NCBI GenBank assembly: GCA_963667375.1
Contig: OY763323.1
Coordinates: 186,001 to 250,000, forward strand
Reading direction: 5' to 3'
DNA length: 64,000 bases
Origin: G963556115 sp963667375
GTDB taxonomy: Bacteria; Planctomycetota; SZUA-567
Position 1 is the stretch's first letter. Every line of letters begins with the position of its first letter. Shown here one piece after another: positions 33,962 through 42,711 of the stretch. A model generated the notes under the pieces. That model was not told the origin of the DNA and ran no database searches. It saw only the letters and a program-made list of their open reading frames with translations. A program made the translations under genes and the position numbers.

Positions 33962-35159
33962 CTATGGATTTACAGTATCAACATACTTGAATTTACCATC
34001 TTTGATCTGAATGATAACTGCAGATTTTGTTGGATCGCCGTTGCCGTTATTGAAGGTCATGGTTCCGGTTACACCTTTATAGGTCTTTATCTCTTTCAGA
34101 CCTTTGATGATGTCAGCTCTCTTGAAGGACTTGGCATTCTCAATCGCCAGCTTGAGCAGATATACCGCATCAAAGTTGAGCGCAACGATATCGTTTGGAT
34201 CACCGGCGTCACCATAGAGTCTATGGTATTCCTTAATGAATTTGAGCGCAACTTCAGAAGCCACATCCTTATGATAGTGACCTACCCAGAGTGCGCCGTC
34301 CAGCAGATTCTCGGTATCCCATTCCAGCAGTGAGGTATCACCCCAGGTATCTGATCCCATGAACTTTCCGGTATAGCCCATATCTCTTGCCTGAGTTGTC
34401 TGGGTAATAATCTCTTCATAGAAATTAGGCAGCAGCAGAATATCAGGTTTAGCGGAGGCGATACTGGTCATCTGTGAGGTAAAATCCTTCTCTCCGGTCT
34501 TGCCGTTATAGCTGAGGAACTCGACAATCTTGCCTCCGAGCTGCTCATATACCTCTTTGAAACGCTTGGCCACACCCTCGTTATAAGGATTAGACATATC
34601 ATACAGTACTGCTGCAGTCTTGGCCTTTTCATAATTATAGGCATACTTCGCCAGAATCTCACCCTGGAAATCATCGGTAAAGCAAGCCCGGAAATACCAT
34701 TCATTGTCGGTAAGTTTTACCAGTGTAGACCATGGAGAGATTGCAGGAAGACCTTCAGACTTCACAATTGCAGAGGTTGCCATACACATATCGGAATCAT
34801 TAGGTCCGATCATCGCGCAGATTTTTGGATCATCGGCAAATTCCTGAGCATTGATGGCAGCCTCATTAGTATTGAACGCATTATCAAGAGCCTTATATGC
34901 CAGACCGTAAGTCTCGCCGTTTATCTTGATGCCGCCGGCAGCATTGATCTCATCAACGGCCATATCAACACCCTTCTGAGATGATTCACCGACAATTGGG
35001 TTCGCCCCGGTAAGTTCATAATTGAGACCAAAGTAAATATACTTATCAAAGTCCCCCCCCCTTACCGGCCTGCTTGTCATCGGCTCTGGACGCATAGGTT
35101 GTCGCAAGGGTCAATACGGAAATAATACATAAAACATTCAACAAGAATCTTTTCATCAT
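33962..35159 (-). CDS. LivK-type periplasmic binding protein, frameshifted in a G9 run
   Basis: A type I periplasmic-binding fold (Peripla_BP_6): YIYFGLNYELTGANPIVGES, KGVDMAVDEINAAGGIKING, MIGPNDSDMCMATSAIV, KTAAVLYDMSNPYNEGVAKRF and LLLPNFYEEIITQTTQARDMG. The mature part is open from about 35100. The natural start is the ATG pair at 35159-35154 behind AGGAGG; it encodes the signal peptide MMKRFLLNVLCIISVLTLAT then YASRADDKQAG. The two frames meet at nine consecutive G (plus-strand C 35053-35061): as sequenced, translation from the proper start stops just after the run. Eight G would join signal peptide and mature protein in one frame. This is a slippage-prone ON/OFF tract, a recent mutation, or a sequencing error. 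Confidence 0.85.
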
Positions 35160-35310
35160 ACTCCTCCTAATAATTCTGATTTCCACACAAGGCTAATAGT
35201 CATAACCACGCATACTAAAAAAGACCAACTGCTAAACAAAGTCATAATAGATACCGCATTGTTACATAACTAACAATCCTGCTTCACCGCAACCTACACA
35301 TTATGAACTT

Positions 35311-35339
35311 ATAATACACCACCACATTCTCACTGTCAA
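35311..35339 (-). promoter_or_regulatory. Promoter of the LivK-FGGY kinase operon
   Basis: On the minus strand consensus TTGACA (35339-35334) and TATTAT (35316-35311) are 17 bases apart, with a leader of about 145 bases. Confidence 0.65.
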
Positions 35340-35357
35340 TCAAATTATTCTATATCA

Positions 35358-35375
35358 TTTCAATTTCTTTCAATT
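35358..35375. promoter_or_regulatory. Direct-repeat operator candidate, left
   Basis: TTTCAATT occurs twice with starts exactly 10 bp apart (35358, 35368), just upstream of the leftward -35 box. Helically phased TTTCA-type repeats are typical of DeoR-family sites; a DeoR gene closes the rightward operon. Confidence 0.4.
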
Positions 35376-35459
35376 TTTATCAAAATAACTACTCTTTTGT
35401 ATGCAAAATCGAGCTGTAACGTATTAATAATATTTTTTTTAGCGCAAAAAGTAATTATA

Positions 35460-35488
35460 TTGACATAAAACCCTAAATCTGCTACTAT
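35460..35488 (+). promoter_or_regulatory. Promoter of the GlpA-like operon
   Basis: Consensus TTGACA (35460-35465) and TACTAT (35483-35488) are 17 bases apart; the leader would be about 95 bases. Confidence 0.65.
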
Positions 35489-35523
35489 TTTTCTTCATAG
35501 GCACAAATGATATGATATCAACA

Positions 35524-35564
35524 TTTCATTTCATAAGTTTTCATTATCTATCAAAAAGTTTCAT
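35524..35564. promoter_or_regulatory. Direct-repeat operator candidate, right
   Basis: TTTCAT begins at 35524, 35529, 35539 and 35559; the 10- and 20-bp steps put three copies on one helix face. The array lies just downstream of the rightward promoter, where a repressor would block transcription. Confidence 0.45.
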
Positions 35565-35591
35565 AGATTATACTGAGGACAGGAATACAGC

Positions 35592-37064
35592 ATGAAAAAC
35601 TACGATGCGATAATAATTGGAAGCGGTGTCTGCGGAGCGGCTCTGTCACGTGAATTAGCAAGATACCGGCTGAAAACAGCGGTTCTTGAAAAAGGAGCTG
35701 ATGTCTGTGCCGGTGCGAGCAAAGCGAACTCAGCGACGGTACACTCCGGGCATGATGCCACTTACGGCACCCGCAAGGCGTATTACAATATTCTGGGCAA
35801 CGCCATGTATGACCGGTTATGCTCCGAGCTCTCGGTGCCGTTTATACGTAACGGCACCATTATATTTGCTCTGACCGAGACCGAGATGCAGGAGATTACA
35901 CGTCTTAAGGAGAATGCCGAGCAGAATAAGGTACCGGGCGTGAAGATCCTGAGCCGAAATGAACTGATAGCATATGAAGGTTACTTCGGCACCAGAGTTA
36001 TCGGAGGGCTGATAGCCCCGACCGGCGGGGTCGTCTGCCCTTACGGTCTGACCATCGCCATGTGCGAGAATTCCTGCCGTAACGGGGTCGAATTCTTTCT
36101 TGATACCGAGGTGAACGCCATACAGAAAAACGGTCCGGACTTCACCCTCAACACCAGTAGTGGTGATTTTCAGTCCCGCTATGTCTTCAACTGTGCCGGG
36201 GTGCATGCTGATGAGATCAACAACATGCTCAGCAGCCATAAAATCACTATAATCCCCAGAAAAGGCGCCCATCTAATACTCGACAAGAAACTGGCCGGAA
36301 TCATCAACGCCACGCTGAGCCAGACCCCGACCCCGCTGCCCGGCGGCGGTCATACCAAAGGGCTCGGGATTGTCCCCTCGGTCGACGGCACACTGATACT
36401 CGGCTGTGACGCCTACACCGTCACCGACAAGGATGACACCACAACCGATGCCGCGAGCCTCGACTATATACTGGATTATTTCACCAGCAACTGGCAGAAC
36501 TTCCCGTTGAGTATCTTCTACCCTGATTTCCCTAGAGATATGGTAATAGGGGCTTTCGCCGGCACCCGGCCGCATCTGGAGACTGATGATTATCTTATCG
36601 GTGAAGCGGAGGACGTTCCGGGATTTTTCAATCTCGCCGGCATTGAGTCCCCGGGGCTGACCGCCGCTCCGGCTATCGCCCGGGAGGTTGCAGCTGAAGC
36701 CGCCGGAAAATACAGCTTTGACGTCAATCCTTATTTCAGTCCGCTGCGCAAACAGCGCAAGCCGTTCCGGGAGATGAGCTATAGCGAGAAGGAGGACGCG
36801 ATAGCTGAGAATGCGGATTACAGCGAGATTGTCTGCCGCTGCGAGCAGATCACCCTGGCCGAAATTCTACAGGCTATCCGCGCGCCGCTCGGTGCCAGAT
36901 CGTTAGACGCCGTCAAGATGCGCACCCGCGCCGGGATGGGACGCTGCCAGGGCGGCTTCTGCGCTTCCCGCATCATTAAAATTCTGGCCACAGAGCTCGA
37001 CATACCGCTGACCGCGGTAAACAAATGCGGTCCCGGCTCCAGCATCGTACCCTATGAAATCTGA
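35592..37064 (+). CDS. GlpA-like FAD-dependent dehydrogenase with BFD-type [2Fe-2S] domain
   Basis: 490 residues. The N-terminal FAD-binding DAO domain starts YDAIIIGSGVCGAALSRELA with an Glu at the end of strand 2 (VLEKGADVCAGAS) and the substrate-side motif ANSATVHSGHDA. The C-terminal BFD-like [2Fe-2S] domain carries VCRCEQIT and MGRCQGGFCASRI (C-x-C and C-x4-C). This architecture is the GlpA / L-2-hydroxyglutarate-oxidase type. In Thermotoga and many anaerobes such a gene is followed by a pyridine nucleotide-disulfide-type oxidoreductase and a DUF1667 gene, exactly as here, forming a complex that oxidises glycerol 3-phosphate or a similar compound. The facing FGGY kinase could supply the phosphorylated substrate. 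Confidence 0.88.
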   Translation: MKNYDAIIIGSGVCGAALSRELARYRLKTAVLEKGADVCAGASKANSATVHSGHDATYGTRKAYYNILGNAMYDRLCSELSVPFIRNGTIIFALTETEMQEITRLKENAEQNKVPGVKILSRNELIAYEGYFGTRVIGGLIAPTGGVVCPYGLTIAMCENSCRNGVEFFLDTEVNAIQKNGPDFTLNTSSGDFQSRYVFNCAGVHADEINNMLSSHKITIIPRKGAHLILDKKLAGIINATLSQTPTPLPGGGHTKGLGIVPSVDGTLILGCDAYTVTDKDDTTTDAASLDYILDYFTSNWQNFPLSIFYPDFPRDMVIGAFAGTRPHLETDDYLIGEAEDVPGFFNLAGIESPGLTAAPAIAREVAAEAAGKYSFDVNPYFSPLRKQRKPFREMSYSEKEDAIAENADYSEIVCRCEQITLAEILQAIRAPLGARSLDAVKMRTRAGMGRCQGGFCASRIIKILATELDIPLTAVNKCGPGSSIVPYEI

Positions 37065-37114
37065 CATAGCGGCACCGTACTGGCAGCCGGACATTTACAG
37101 AGGAGAAGCATTAC

Positions 37115-38374
37115 ATGATCACAGAGTATGAAAATATAGATATAGCGGTAATCGGAGGTGGCTGTGCCGGTCTCTCCGCGGCGATTGCCGCCAGTAAAGC
37201 CGGAGCCAGAGAGGTGGTTATCTTTGAACGCGAGCCCTACCTCGGCGGAATACTCACCCAGTGCATCCATAACGGTTTCGGGCTGCAGCTGTATAATTGC
37301 GACCTTACCGGCACCCAGTATGCCGACAGGCTCATCAGCGAAGCCCGGGCCTGCGGCATCACCTGCCTGACCGGGACGACCGTACTCAGTGTTTCACTGA
37401 ACAAGATGCTTACGGTACTCAGCAGGGACAGCGGCATCACCAGCTATCATGCCGGAGCGATTATTTTCGCCACCGGCTGCCGTGAACGCACGCGCGAAGC
37501 GCTGCTCATACCCGGCAGCAGACCGGCGGGAGTGATTACCGCCGGGGCGGCACAGAAACTTCTCAACATTGACGGCTATCTGATCGGCAAGAAGATCATT
37601 ATCCTCGGCTCAGGCGATATCGGACTGATAATGGCCCGGCAATTCATTCTCGAAGGTGCGGAGGTCACCGCGGTAGCCGAGATTAAGCCTTACTCTTCAG
37701 GCCTTACCCGAAATCTGGTACAGTGCCTTGAAGACTTCTCAATACCTATTTACTACAACACCACGGTAGCCCGTATTTCCGGGAATAAAAGAGTTGAAGG
37801 GGTAACCCTTGCACGCGTGGACAAAGACCATACAATAATTCCTGAGACCGCCGAGTACTATCCCTGTGATGCACTGGTACTCTCGGTCGGGCTCATCCCC
37901 GAGAATGAGCTTATAACCGAAATGGGGCTTGAAATATCACCCCGTACCGGTTCTCCGCTGGTTGATGAAACCCTGCAGAGTGAAGCCGCCGGGATTTTCA
38001 TCTGCGGCAACTCCCTGCAGGTGCATGACCTTGCGGACTATGTCTCGCTGGAAGGAGAACAAGCCGGCACCAACGCGGCAGCGTATATTGCCGCCGGGGT
38101 ACATACCGACAGCGGTGACAACACCAGGGTTATCTGCGGCAATGGAGTAGCCAGTGTCACGCCGCAGCGGATCAGTAAAACCGGCAAGAGTGCGAATGTT
38201 CTGTTCAACTTCCGCTCCAGCAAGAGATTTCTGGACCGGGAGCTGCTGATATACTCCGGACTCAAACTGATAAAGCAGCAGAAGTACCGGGTCATTACTC
38301 CGGGAGAGATGTGCCGGGTACAGGTACCCAAAGAGAATATTCATGATGAAGTAATACTGAGTATCCGTGAATAA
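37115..38374 (+). CDS. NAD(P)/FAD-dependent oxidoreductase partner of the GlpA-like protein
   Basis: 419 residues. The FAD Rossmann motif is IAVIGGGCAGLSAAIAAS with VIFEREPYLGGILTQCIHNGFG. A second nucleotide-binding motif is IIILGSGDIGLIMARQFI, and AAGIFICGNSLQVHDLAD is the late FAD motif. The fold is that of pyridine nucleotide-disulfide oxidoreductases; the redox CxxC pair typical of disulfide reductases is absent. GAGGAG lies nine bases upstream. In the conserved three-gene arrangement this subunit should pass electrons between the GlpA-like flavoprotein and NAD(H) or oxygen. Confidence 0.86.
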   Translation: MITEYENIDIAVIGGGCAGLSAAIAASKAGAREVVIFEREPYLGGILTQCIHNGFGLQLYNCDLTGTQYADRLISEARACGITCLTGTTVLSVSLNKMLTVLSRDSGITSYHAGAIIFATGCRERTREALLIPGSRPAGVITAGAAQKLLNIDGYLIGKKIIILGSGDIGLIMARQFILEGAEVTAVAEIKPYSSGLTRNLVQCLEDFSIPIYYNTTVARISGNKRVEGVTLARVDKDHTIIPETAEYYPCDALVLSVGLIPENELITEMGLEISPRTGSPLVDETLQSEAAGIFICGNSLQVHDLADYVSLEGEQAGTNAAAYIAAGVHTDSGDNTRVICGNGVASVTPQRISKTGKSANVLFNFRSSKRFLDRELLIYSGLKLIKQQKYRVITPGEMCRVQVPKENIHDEVILSIRE

Positions 38375-38400
38375 CGGTTTGAAGGGAGAACATACAATTG

Positions 38401-38757
38401 ATGAAGAAGGAAATAATCTGCATCCATTGCCCTAAAGGCTGCAGAATAGCGGTCGAGACAGCTGGAGAGGTCATTCTGAATATCAGCAGCGGTTCCTGCA
38501 ACCGCGGTCAGGTCTATGCCAGACAGGAGGTTATAGCGCCACGGCGTATTCTCACCGGCAATATGCGGGTGGAAGGCTGCAAACAACCCTTGTCCGTAAT
38601 GTCAGACGCGCCGCTGCCGAAGAACATGCTGTATGCCTGCGCCATGGAACTGAAGAAACACCGGCCGTTACCGCCGGTAGCTCTGAATGAAATTGTAATT
38701 GAAAACATTCTGCATACCGGCTGCAATATAATCGCAACCAGGAATCTGGAAATCTAA
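38401..38757 (+). CDS. DUF1667 small cysteine protein of the GlpA-like complex
   Basis: 119 residues or fewer (TTG at 38398 is a possible start with GGGAG nine bases upstream). Cysteines fall in CIHCPKGCRIAVE and GSCNRGQVYARQEVI, with ILTGNMRVEGCKQPLSVMSD after them; this is the DUF1667 pattern, predicted to bind metal or an iron-sulfur cluster. It is the third gene of the conserved set GlpA-like, flavin oxidoreductase, DUF1667, and probably an electron-transfer or assembly subunit. The molecular function is not established to my knowledge. Confidence 0.85.
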   Translation: MKKEIICIHCPKGCRIAVETAGEVILNISSGSCNRGQVYARQEVIAPRRILTGNMRVEGCKQPLSVMSDAPLPKNMLYACAMELKKHRPLPPVALNEIVIENILHTGCNIIATRNLEI

Positions 38758-38773
38758 GAGAAGGAATAAATAA

Positions 38774-39538
38774 ATGCTCAGAGAACAGCGGATTGAAATC
38801 ATACTCGATGAATTGGCCCGTAACGGTATTATTTCGATCGAAACCCTCGCCGAGAAAATAAAGGTCTCACAATCGACTATCCGCCGGGATATCGAGGATC
38901 TTGAAGCCAAGCGCTCGCTCAAGCGCATCCGCGGCGGCGCTATCGGCGCGAAGGCGCCGACATCTTTCGAACCGCCCTTCACCGCCCGGCAGGATATGCT
39001 GCTGGAGGAGAAGCAGCGCATCTCCGAAGCCGCGCACGCCCTGATAAATCCCAACGAAACCCTCTTTATCAGCAGCGGTACCACCCTCTACGAATTCTCC
39101 AAAACCCTGCATGACATCCCGCAGCTCTATATCGCCACCAATGACCTTATGAGTGCGCTGGTGCTGTCGAATTACAATAACATCAACCTGATGGTTCTAG
39201 GCGGCAGTCTGCGCCACAATCATCTCTCGATCAACGGCTACTTCACCGATAACATGATCAACCAGATCCATGCCGACAAAGCGTTTATCGGAGTCGATGC
39301 GGTCGATCTGAATACCGGCTTCATGAATTTCTCCATGGACGAGATCACCTCGAATAAGAGCATGATGAAAGCCTCCAAGGAGACGATAGTGCTCTGCGAC
39401 CACTCGAAGTTCTCCCGGGTCGCATTTGTCAACATCTGTAAATTCAGCGCTGTCGACATCCTGATCACCGACAAAGGCGCCGACCCCGAATATATCGCCA
39501 AAATCCGCGAATTCGGCACCGAAGTCATCATCGTCTGA
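38774..39538 (+). CDS. DeoR/GlpR-family regulator (divergon regulator)
   Basis: 254 residues. The N-terminal DeoR HTH reads IISIETLAEKIKVSQSTIRR with DIEDLEAKRSLKRIRGGAI. The DeoRC sensor domain carries NETLFISSGTTLYEFSKTL, ATNDLMSALVL, MVLGGSLRHNHLS and IVLCDHSKFSRVAF, a sugar-phosphate isomerase-like fold that usually senses a phosphorylated sugar. It is last in the GlpA-like operon, 16 bases after the DUF1667 gene, and likely controls both divergent operons through the TTTCA repeats. Confidence 0.9.
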   Translation: MLREQRIEIILDELARNGIISIETLAEKIKVSQSTIRRDIEDLEAKRSLKRIRGGAIGAKAPTSFEPPFTARQDMLLEEKQRISEAAHALINPNETLFISSGTTLYEFSKTLHDIPQLYIATNDLMSALVLSNYNNINLMVLGGSLRHNHLSINGYFTDNMINQIHADKAFIGVDAVDLNTGFMNFSMDEITSNKSMMKASKETIVLCDHSKFSRVAFVNICKFSAVDILITDKGADPEYIAKIREFGTEVIIV

Positions 39539-39895
39539 GTGCCGTCACCACCGCTGCAGAAAAAGAGCGAGAAAGCGCTAACACCTAACGCGAAATACCG
39601 TTATATGTCTGCAAAATTCCACTTCCACGGTGCAACTTCTCCGATCAAACCACCGGTGAAAGCCAATCCGCTGACCACGGTAACCTACCGGTCAACCATT
39701 AACGCGCAGACTCTTTGTATACTGACACCACGCTGAAGTTCTTCACTCCCGATTCTTCCCCTGAAAATATGCCCTCAATTATATTGAAATAATGCCCATA
39801 ATCTGTACAATCAACCGGTAGAATACAGAACAAACGAAAACAGCCTATAATTTTCACATGAAGCTGTAACATATTGCTAACATAGGAATAAAGAG
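39539..39895. other. Intergenic region
   Basis: No gene seen. A promoter for the following pair lies at 39784-39811. I find no clear terminator for the DeoR gene. Confidence 0.4.
39784..39811 (+). promoter_or_regulatory. Promoter of the coiled-coil/pentapeptide pair
   Basis: TTGAAA (39784-39789) and TACAAT (39806-39811) are 16 bases apart, about 85 bases before the start codon. Confidence 0.45.
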
Positions 39896-40408
39896 ATGAA
39901 GAAACAGCATTTATTCGAATGGATCCAGCTTGGTGCTAATATTGCAACCATAGCCGCTGTATTTTTTATCTGGTGGCAGACCAATATCAATCAGAGCCAA
40001 ATATACGCCATCCGCGAAGAGCGAAAGTTCAACCGCACTCTCCAGCTGGCCGAACTGATTGACCGGTCAATGATGGAAATAACCAAAAATTCCAAGCAGC
40101 AGAAGGATGCCAGCTACATCGACAAAATCACGGACATCCAGAGAGTAATGTACCTGGCGGTTCAGCTTGGAACCTGCCTGAAAGAAAACCGGGTATCACC
40201 GGGTCTTATATCACCACTTATCATCAGACACGGACTGAGTAAATACCGGGATCATGCGAATAAAATAATAGCTTCAAAACCTCTTGATGAGCGATCAAAA
40301 GTCGAATTTAACCTCGCGCAGGAATTACTCGATTACATGGTCTTCAATTCAGTATACCTCGATCAACTGACAAGTCTTGACCAGATAAACTCAGCTCCAG
40401 CAAAATAG
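39896..40408 (+). CDS. Membrane-anchored coiled-coil protein of unknown function
   Basis: 170 residues. One hydrophobic segment near residues 10-27 (IQLGANIATIAAVFFIWWQT) follows a short basic N-terminus, so the rest is probably anchored at the membrane. Residues about 30-70 are helical and heptad-like (NQSQIYAIREERKFNRTLQL). No enzyme motif is seen and I do not recognise a family. It is followed after 16 bases by a pentapeptide-repeat gene, suggesting the two act together. Confidence 0.65.
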   Translation: MKKQHLFEWIQLGANIATIAAVFFIWWQTNINQSQIYAIREERKFNRTLQLAELIDRSMMEITKNSKQQKDASYIDKITDIQRVMYLAVQLGTCLKENRVSPGLISPLIIRHGLSKYRDHANKIIASKPLDERSKVEFNLAQELLDYMVFNSVYLDQLTSLDQINSAPAK

Positions 40409-40424
40409 CATACAAGGGAAAGCG

Positions 40425-41006
40425 ATGGGAAGTTTAAACTTCAAACCGGAATACTACAATCAAGATCTGAAGGCTCTGGACTGTAACGAGGAAGTTATCC
40501 GCAAAATAGACTTCTGCAACGTTAAATTCAGTAACTGCTCATTTCAGTCGGCAATACTCAGCGAATCAAACTTTGAAAACTGCCTGTTTGAAAATTGCAA
40601 TCTATCCCTGAGCAAAACCCGCGGCACCCGCTTTCTGAATGTGTATTTCACCGGCTGCAAACTGCTCGGCATCAACTGGGGAGACTGCAATCACATCTTT
40701 AAAGCAAACTTCAGCGATTCACTGATTACCGAATCAAACTTCTCTGACATGAGCCTACAGGGAACAATATTCCGGAAATCACGCTTTGACGGCACTTACT
40801 TCAGCAACACCAATCTCTCAAAAGCCCAGTTTTTGGATTGTGACTTGAATAAATGCATTTTTCACAATACCGTTCTCGATAAAACCGATTTTTCAACATC
40901 CTATAATTACTTTATCAACTCTGAAGCCAATAATCTGACCGGAGCGATTTTTTCCCTGCCTGAAGCTGCGTCACTGCTCGGCAACTTTAAGATAAAACTT
41001 GTCTGA
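40425..41006 (+). CDS. Pentapeptide-repeat protein
   Basis: 193 residues. From about residue 25 to 165 the chain follows the A(D/N)LXX-type five-residue repeat with Phe or Leu at the centre: CNVKFSNCSFQSAILSESNF, CLFENCNLSLS, ANFSDSLITESNFSDMSLQG, IFRKSRFDGTYFSNTNL and AQFLDCDLNKCIF. This folds as a right-handed quadrilateral beta helix. Some relatives (Qnr, MfpA, McbG) mimic DNA and protect gyrase, but most have unknown roles; the N- and C-termini here do not allow an assignment. It forms an operon with the membrane-anchored protein before it. Confidence 0.85.
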   Translation: MGSLNFKPEYYNQDLKALDCNEEVIRKIDFCNVKFSNCSFQSAILSESNFENCLFENCNLSLSKTRGTRFLNVYFTGCKLLGINWGDCNHIFKANFSDSLITESNFSDMSLQGTIFRKSRFDGTYFSNTNLSKAQFLDCDLNKCIFHNTVLDKTDFSTSYNYFINSEANNLTGAIFSLPEAASLLGNFKIKLV

Positions 41007-41577
41007 AACCTTTATAAGCCGCCGCGAACCTGTCAGCAGAACCCTGACTCTCACCTTGCTAAGGTATCAAAAAAAATAAGCATAATCCGCCTGTCGCCGC
41101 TGTACTGCCAGCACCAGCATATATGTCAAAAAATGATATCCGTACCGTTATAATAATTTCTCACTCAGAATTTTAAATTACAGTTTGCATCAATACATAT
41201 TCTTCCGTATACTAACCAGCATCATAAACTTAATTCACCAAAGGAATTTGATGCCGGTTCTATAGCCACATTTATGTGAAACTCACATAAATCCTAGCAA
41301 GGCAACGCATAGCGATTGCAAATCTTCAGCTAATACTGTGATTCAGTATCAGCTGAGTACATCGCATTACTTGCCCATTTCAATGACCAGTAATCGCAAC
41401 AGTCGCTTACTGACCCGTTATTTAATATTATGGATTCATTTACCGGTACCAGGGCAACGCCTGTACTCTGCCAGTAGCGGCAGCACCGTTTCACCAAGCT
41501 GCGGCTGAACTCAGTCACCGCTCGCCACCAGCTGGAGTAAATCTGAATCCCCAAAAACAACCAAGGAAGAACCAATC
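41007..41577. other. Intergenic region before rsgA
   Basis: No supported gene. It contains a perfect inverted repeat with 10-bp arms (41270-41292) and a second stem (TCAGCT-a-ATACTG with CAGTAT-c-AGCTGA) near 41326-41357. Both could shape the rsgA leader. Confidence 0.4.
41270..41292. repeat. Perfect short inverted repeat
   Basis: ATTTATGTGA, three bases, then TCACATAAAT. The 3-base centre excludes a normal CRP site (TGTGA-N6-TCACA). It could be an operator or an RNA hairpin. Confidence 0.4.
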
Positions 41578-42642
41578 ATGTGCAACACTATAGAACTATT
41601 AGGCTTCAACACCTGGCTCCGCCAGACCGAATATGCTGCATTCAGCGATGAATATACGGTATTGCGCGTCACCGCCGTCAATAAAAACAGCTGCCTGCTC
41701 TCTGACGGCAGCCATACCATGCAGGGTGAACTCGCCGGCAGGTTTGTCTATACTTCTGGAGAAAGTACCGAATTCCCCGCCACCGGCGACTGGGTCGAGG
41801 CTGAGGTCTTCGACGCGAACACCTTCGCCATTATCCACAATCTCCTGCCGCGGCATTCACTCTTAAAACGTAAATCTCCGGGCAGGACCATCGACTATCA
41901 GCTCATTGCCGCCAACGTCGACACCGGACTGATAGTACAGGCGGCAAATAACCTGAGCCTCAATCTTTTTGAGCGCTATCTGGTACTGCTCAACAACAGC
42001 GGCATTGAGCCAGTGACGGTGATCACCAAGATTGATCTGCTTGACAGTAACGGGATCACCGCCCTGCAGCAGCGGCTGGAGCGCCTGAGCTGCCGCAACA
42101 TTCTGCTGGACAATACTGATCCGGAATCCTTCAGTGCCGCTACCGCGGGTCTCTTACGACCGGAACAGACCTACTGTCTGCTCGGTCCCTCTGGTGCCGG
42201 CAAATCAACAATCAGCAACAACCTGCTGCAACAGCAGCTGCTTAAGACCGCGGAGGTGCGCGAGCGGGACGGCAAAGGCCGGCATACAACCGTGAGCCGA
42301 CAGCTGCACCGACTTGATTCCGGTGTTATCCTGATCGATACTCCCGGTATGCGTGAACTCGGTAATTTCGATGTCGCCAGCGGGATCGAGAGCACCTTCA
42401 GTGAATTCGCCGAGTACGCACACTCCTGCAGATTTGCCGACTGCACCCATACTCATGAACGCGGCTGCGCTGTAAAAGACGCGGTTGCAGCGGGTATAAT
42501 CGACCCGGAACGGTATAGCAATTACCTGAAACTCAGAAAGGAGTCGGAGTATTACAGCATGAAGTATCACGACCGGCAGCAGAAGGACAGACAGCTCAGC
42601 CGGACCCTGAAAAACTATAATAAGCACCACCGGAAACGCTGA
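41578..42642 (+). CDS. rsgA: Ribosome small subunit-dependent GTPase RsgA
   Basis: 354 residues. An N-terminal OB-like domain is followed by the circularly permuted GTPase with motifs in the order G4 (TKIDLLD), G1 (GPSGAGKSTISNN), the switch region (GKGRHTTVSRQL) and G3 (IDTPGMREL). A C-terminal zinc site reads CRFADCTHTHERGCAVKDAV. RsgA checks late 30S subunit maturation. The protein ends in a basic tail. It appears to be a single-gene unit with a strong terminator. Confidence 0.94.
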   Translation: MCNTIELLGFNTWLRQTEYAAFSDEYTVLRVTAVNKNSCLLSDGSHTMQGELAGRFVYTSGESTEFPATGDWVEAEVFDANTFAIIHNLLPRHSLLKRKSPGRTIDYQLIAANVDTGLIVQAANNLSLNLFERYLVLLNNSGIEPVTVITKIDLLDSNGITALQQRLERLSCRNILLDNTDPESFSAATAGLLRPEQTYCLLGPSGAGKSTISNNLLQQQLLKTAEVRERDGKGRHTTVSRQLHRLDSGVILIDTPGMRELGNFDVASGIESTFSEFAEYAHSCRFADCTHTHERGCAVKDAVAAGIIDPERYSNYLKLRKESEYYSMKYHDRQQKDRQLSRTLKNYNKHHRKR

Positions 42643-42670
42643 TACCCTTGAGTATGACGTACCGCTGGCA

Positions 42671-42711
42671 CAGTCATACCGCCCTGTAAACCGGGCGGTA
42701 TGACTGCATTT
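42671..42711 (+). terminator. rsgA terminator
   Basis: CAGTCATACCGCCC (42671-42684) pairs perfectly with GGGCGGTATGACTG (42693-42706) around eight bases, followed by CATTTT. Confidence 0.8.

Larger units (their letters stand above)
35160..35591. other. Divergent control region, transporter-kinase and GlpA-like operons
   Basis: No gene. It holds a leftward promoter (35311-35339), a rightward promoter (35460-35488) and two groups of TTTCA-type direct repeats (35358-35375; 35524-35564). Confidence 0.6.

Noticed and set aside
41270..41292. CRP site
   Set aside because: The half-sites TGTGA and TCACA are only three bases apart instead of six.
41330..41575. 81-codon leftward frame upstream of rsgA
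   Set aside because: No ribosome-binding site and no family features; it spans a stem-loop.
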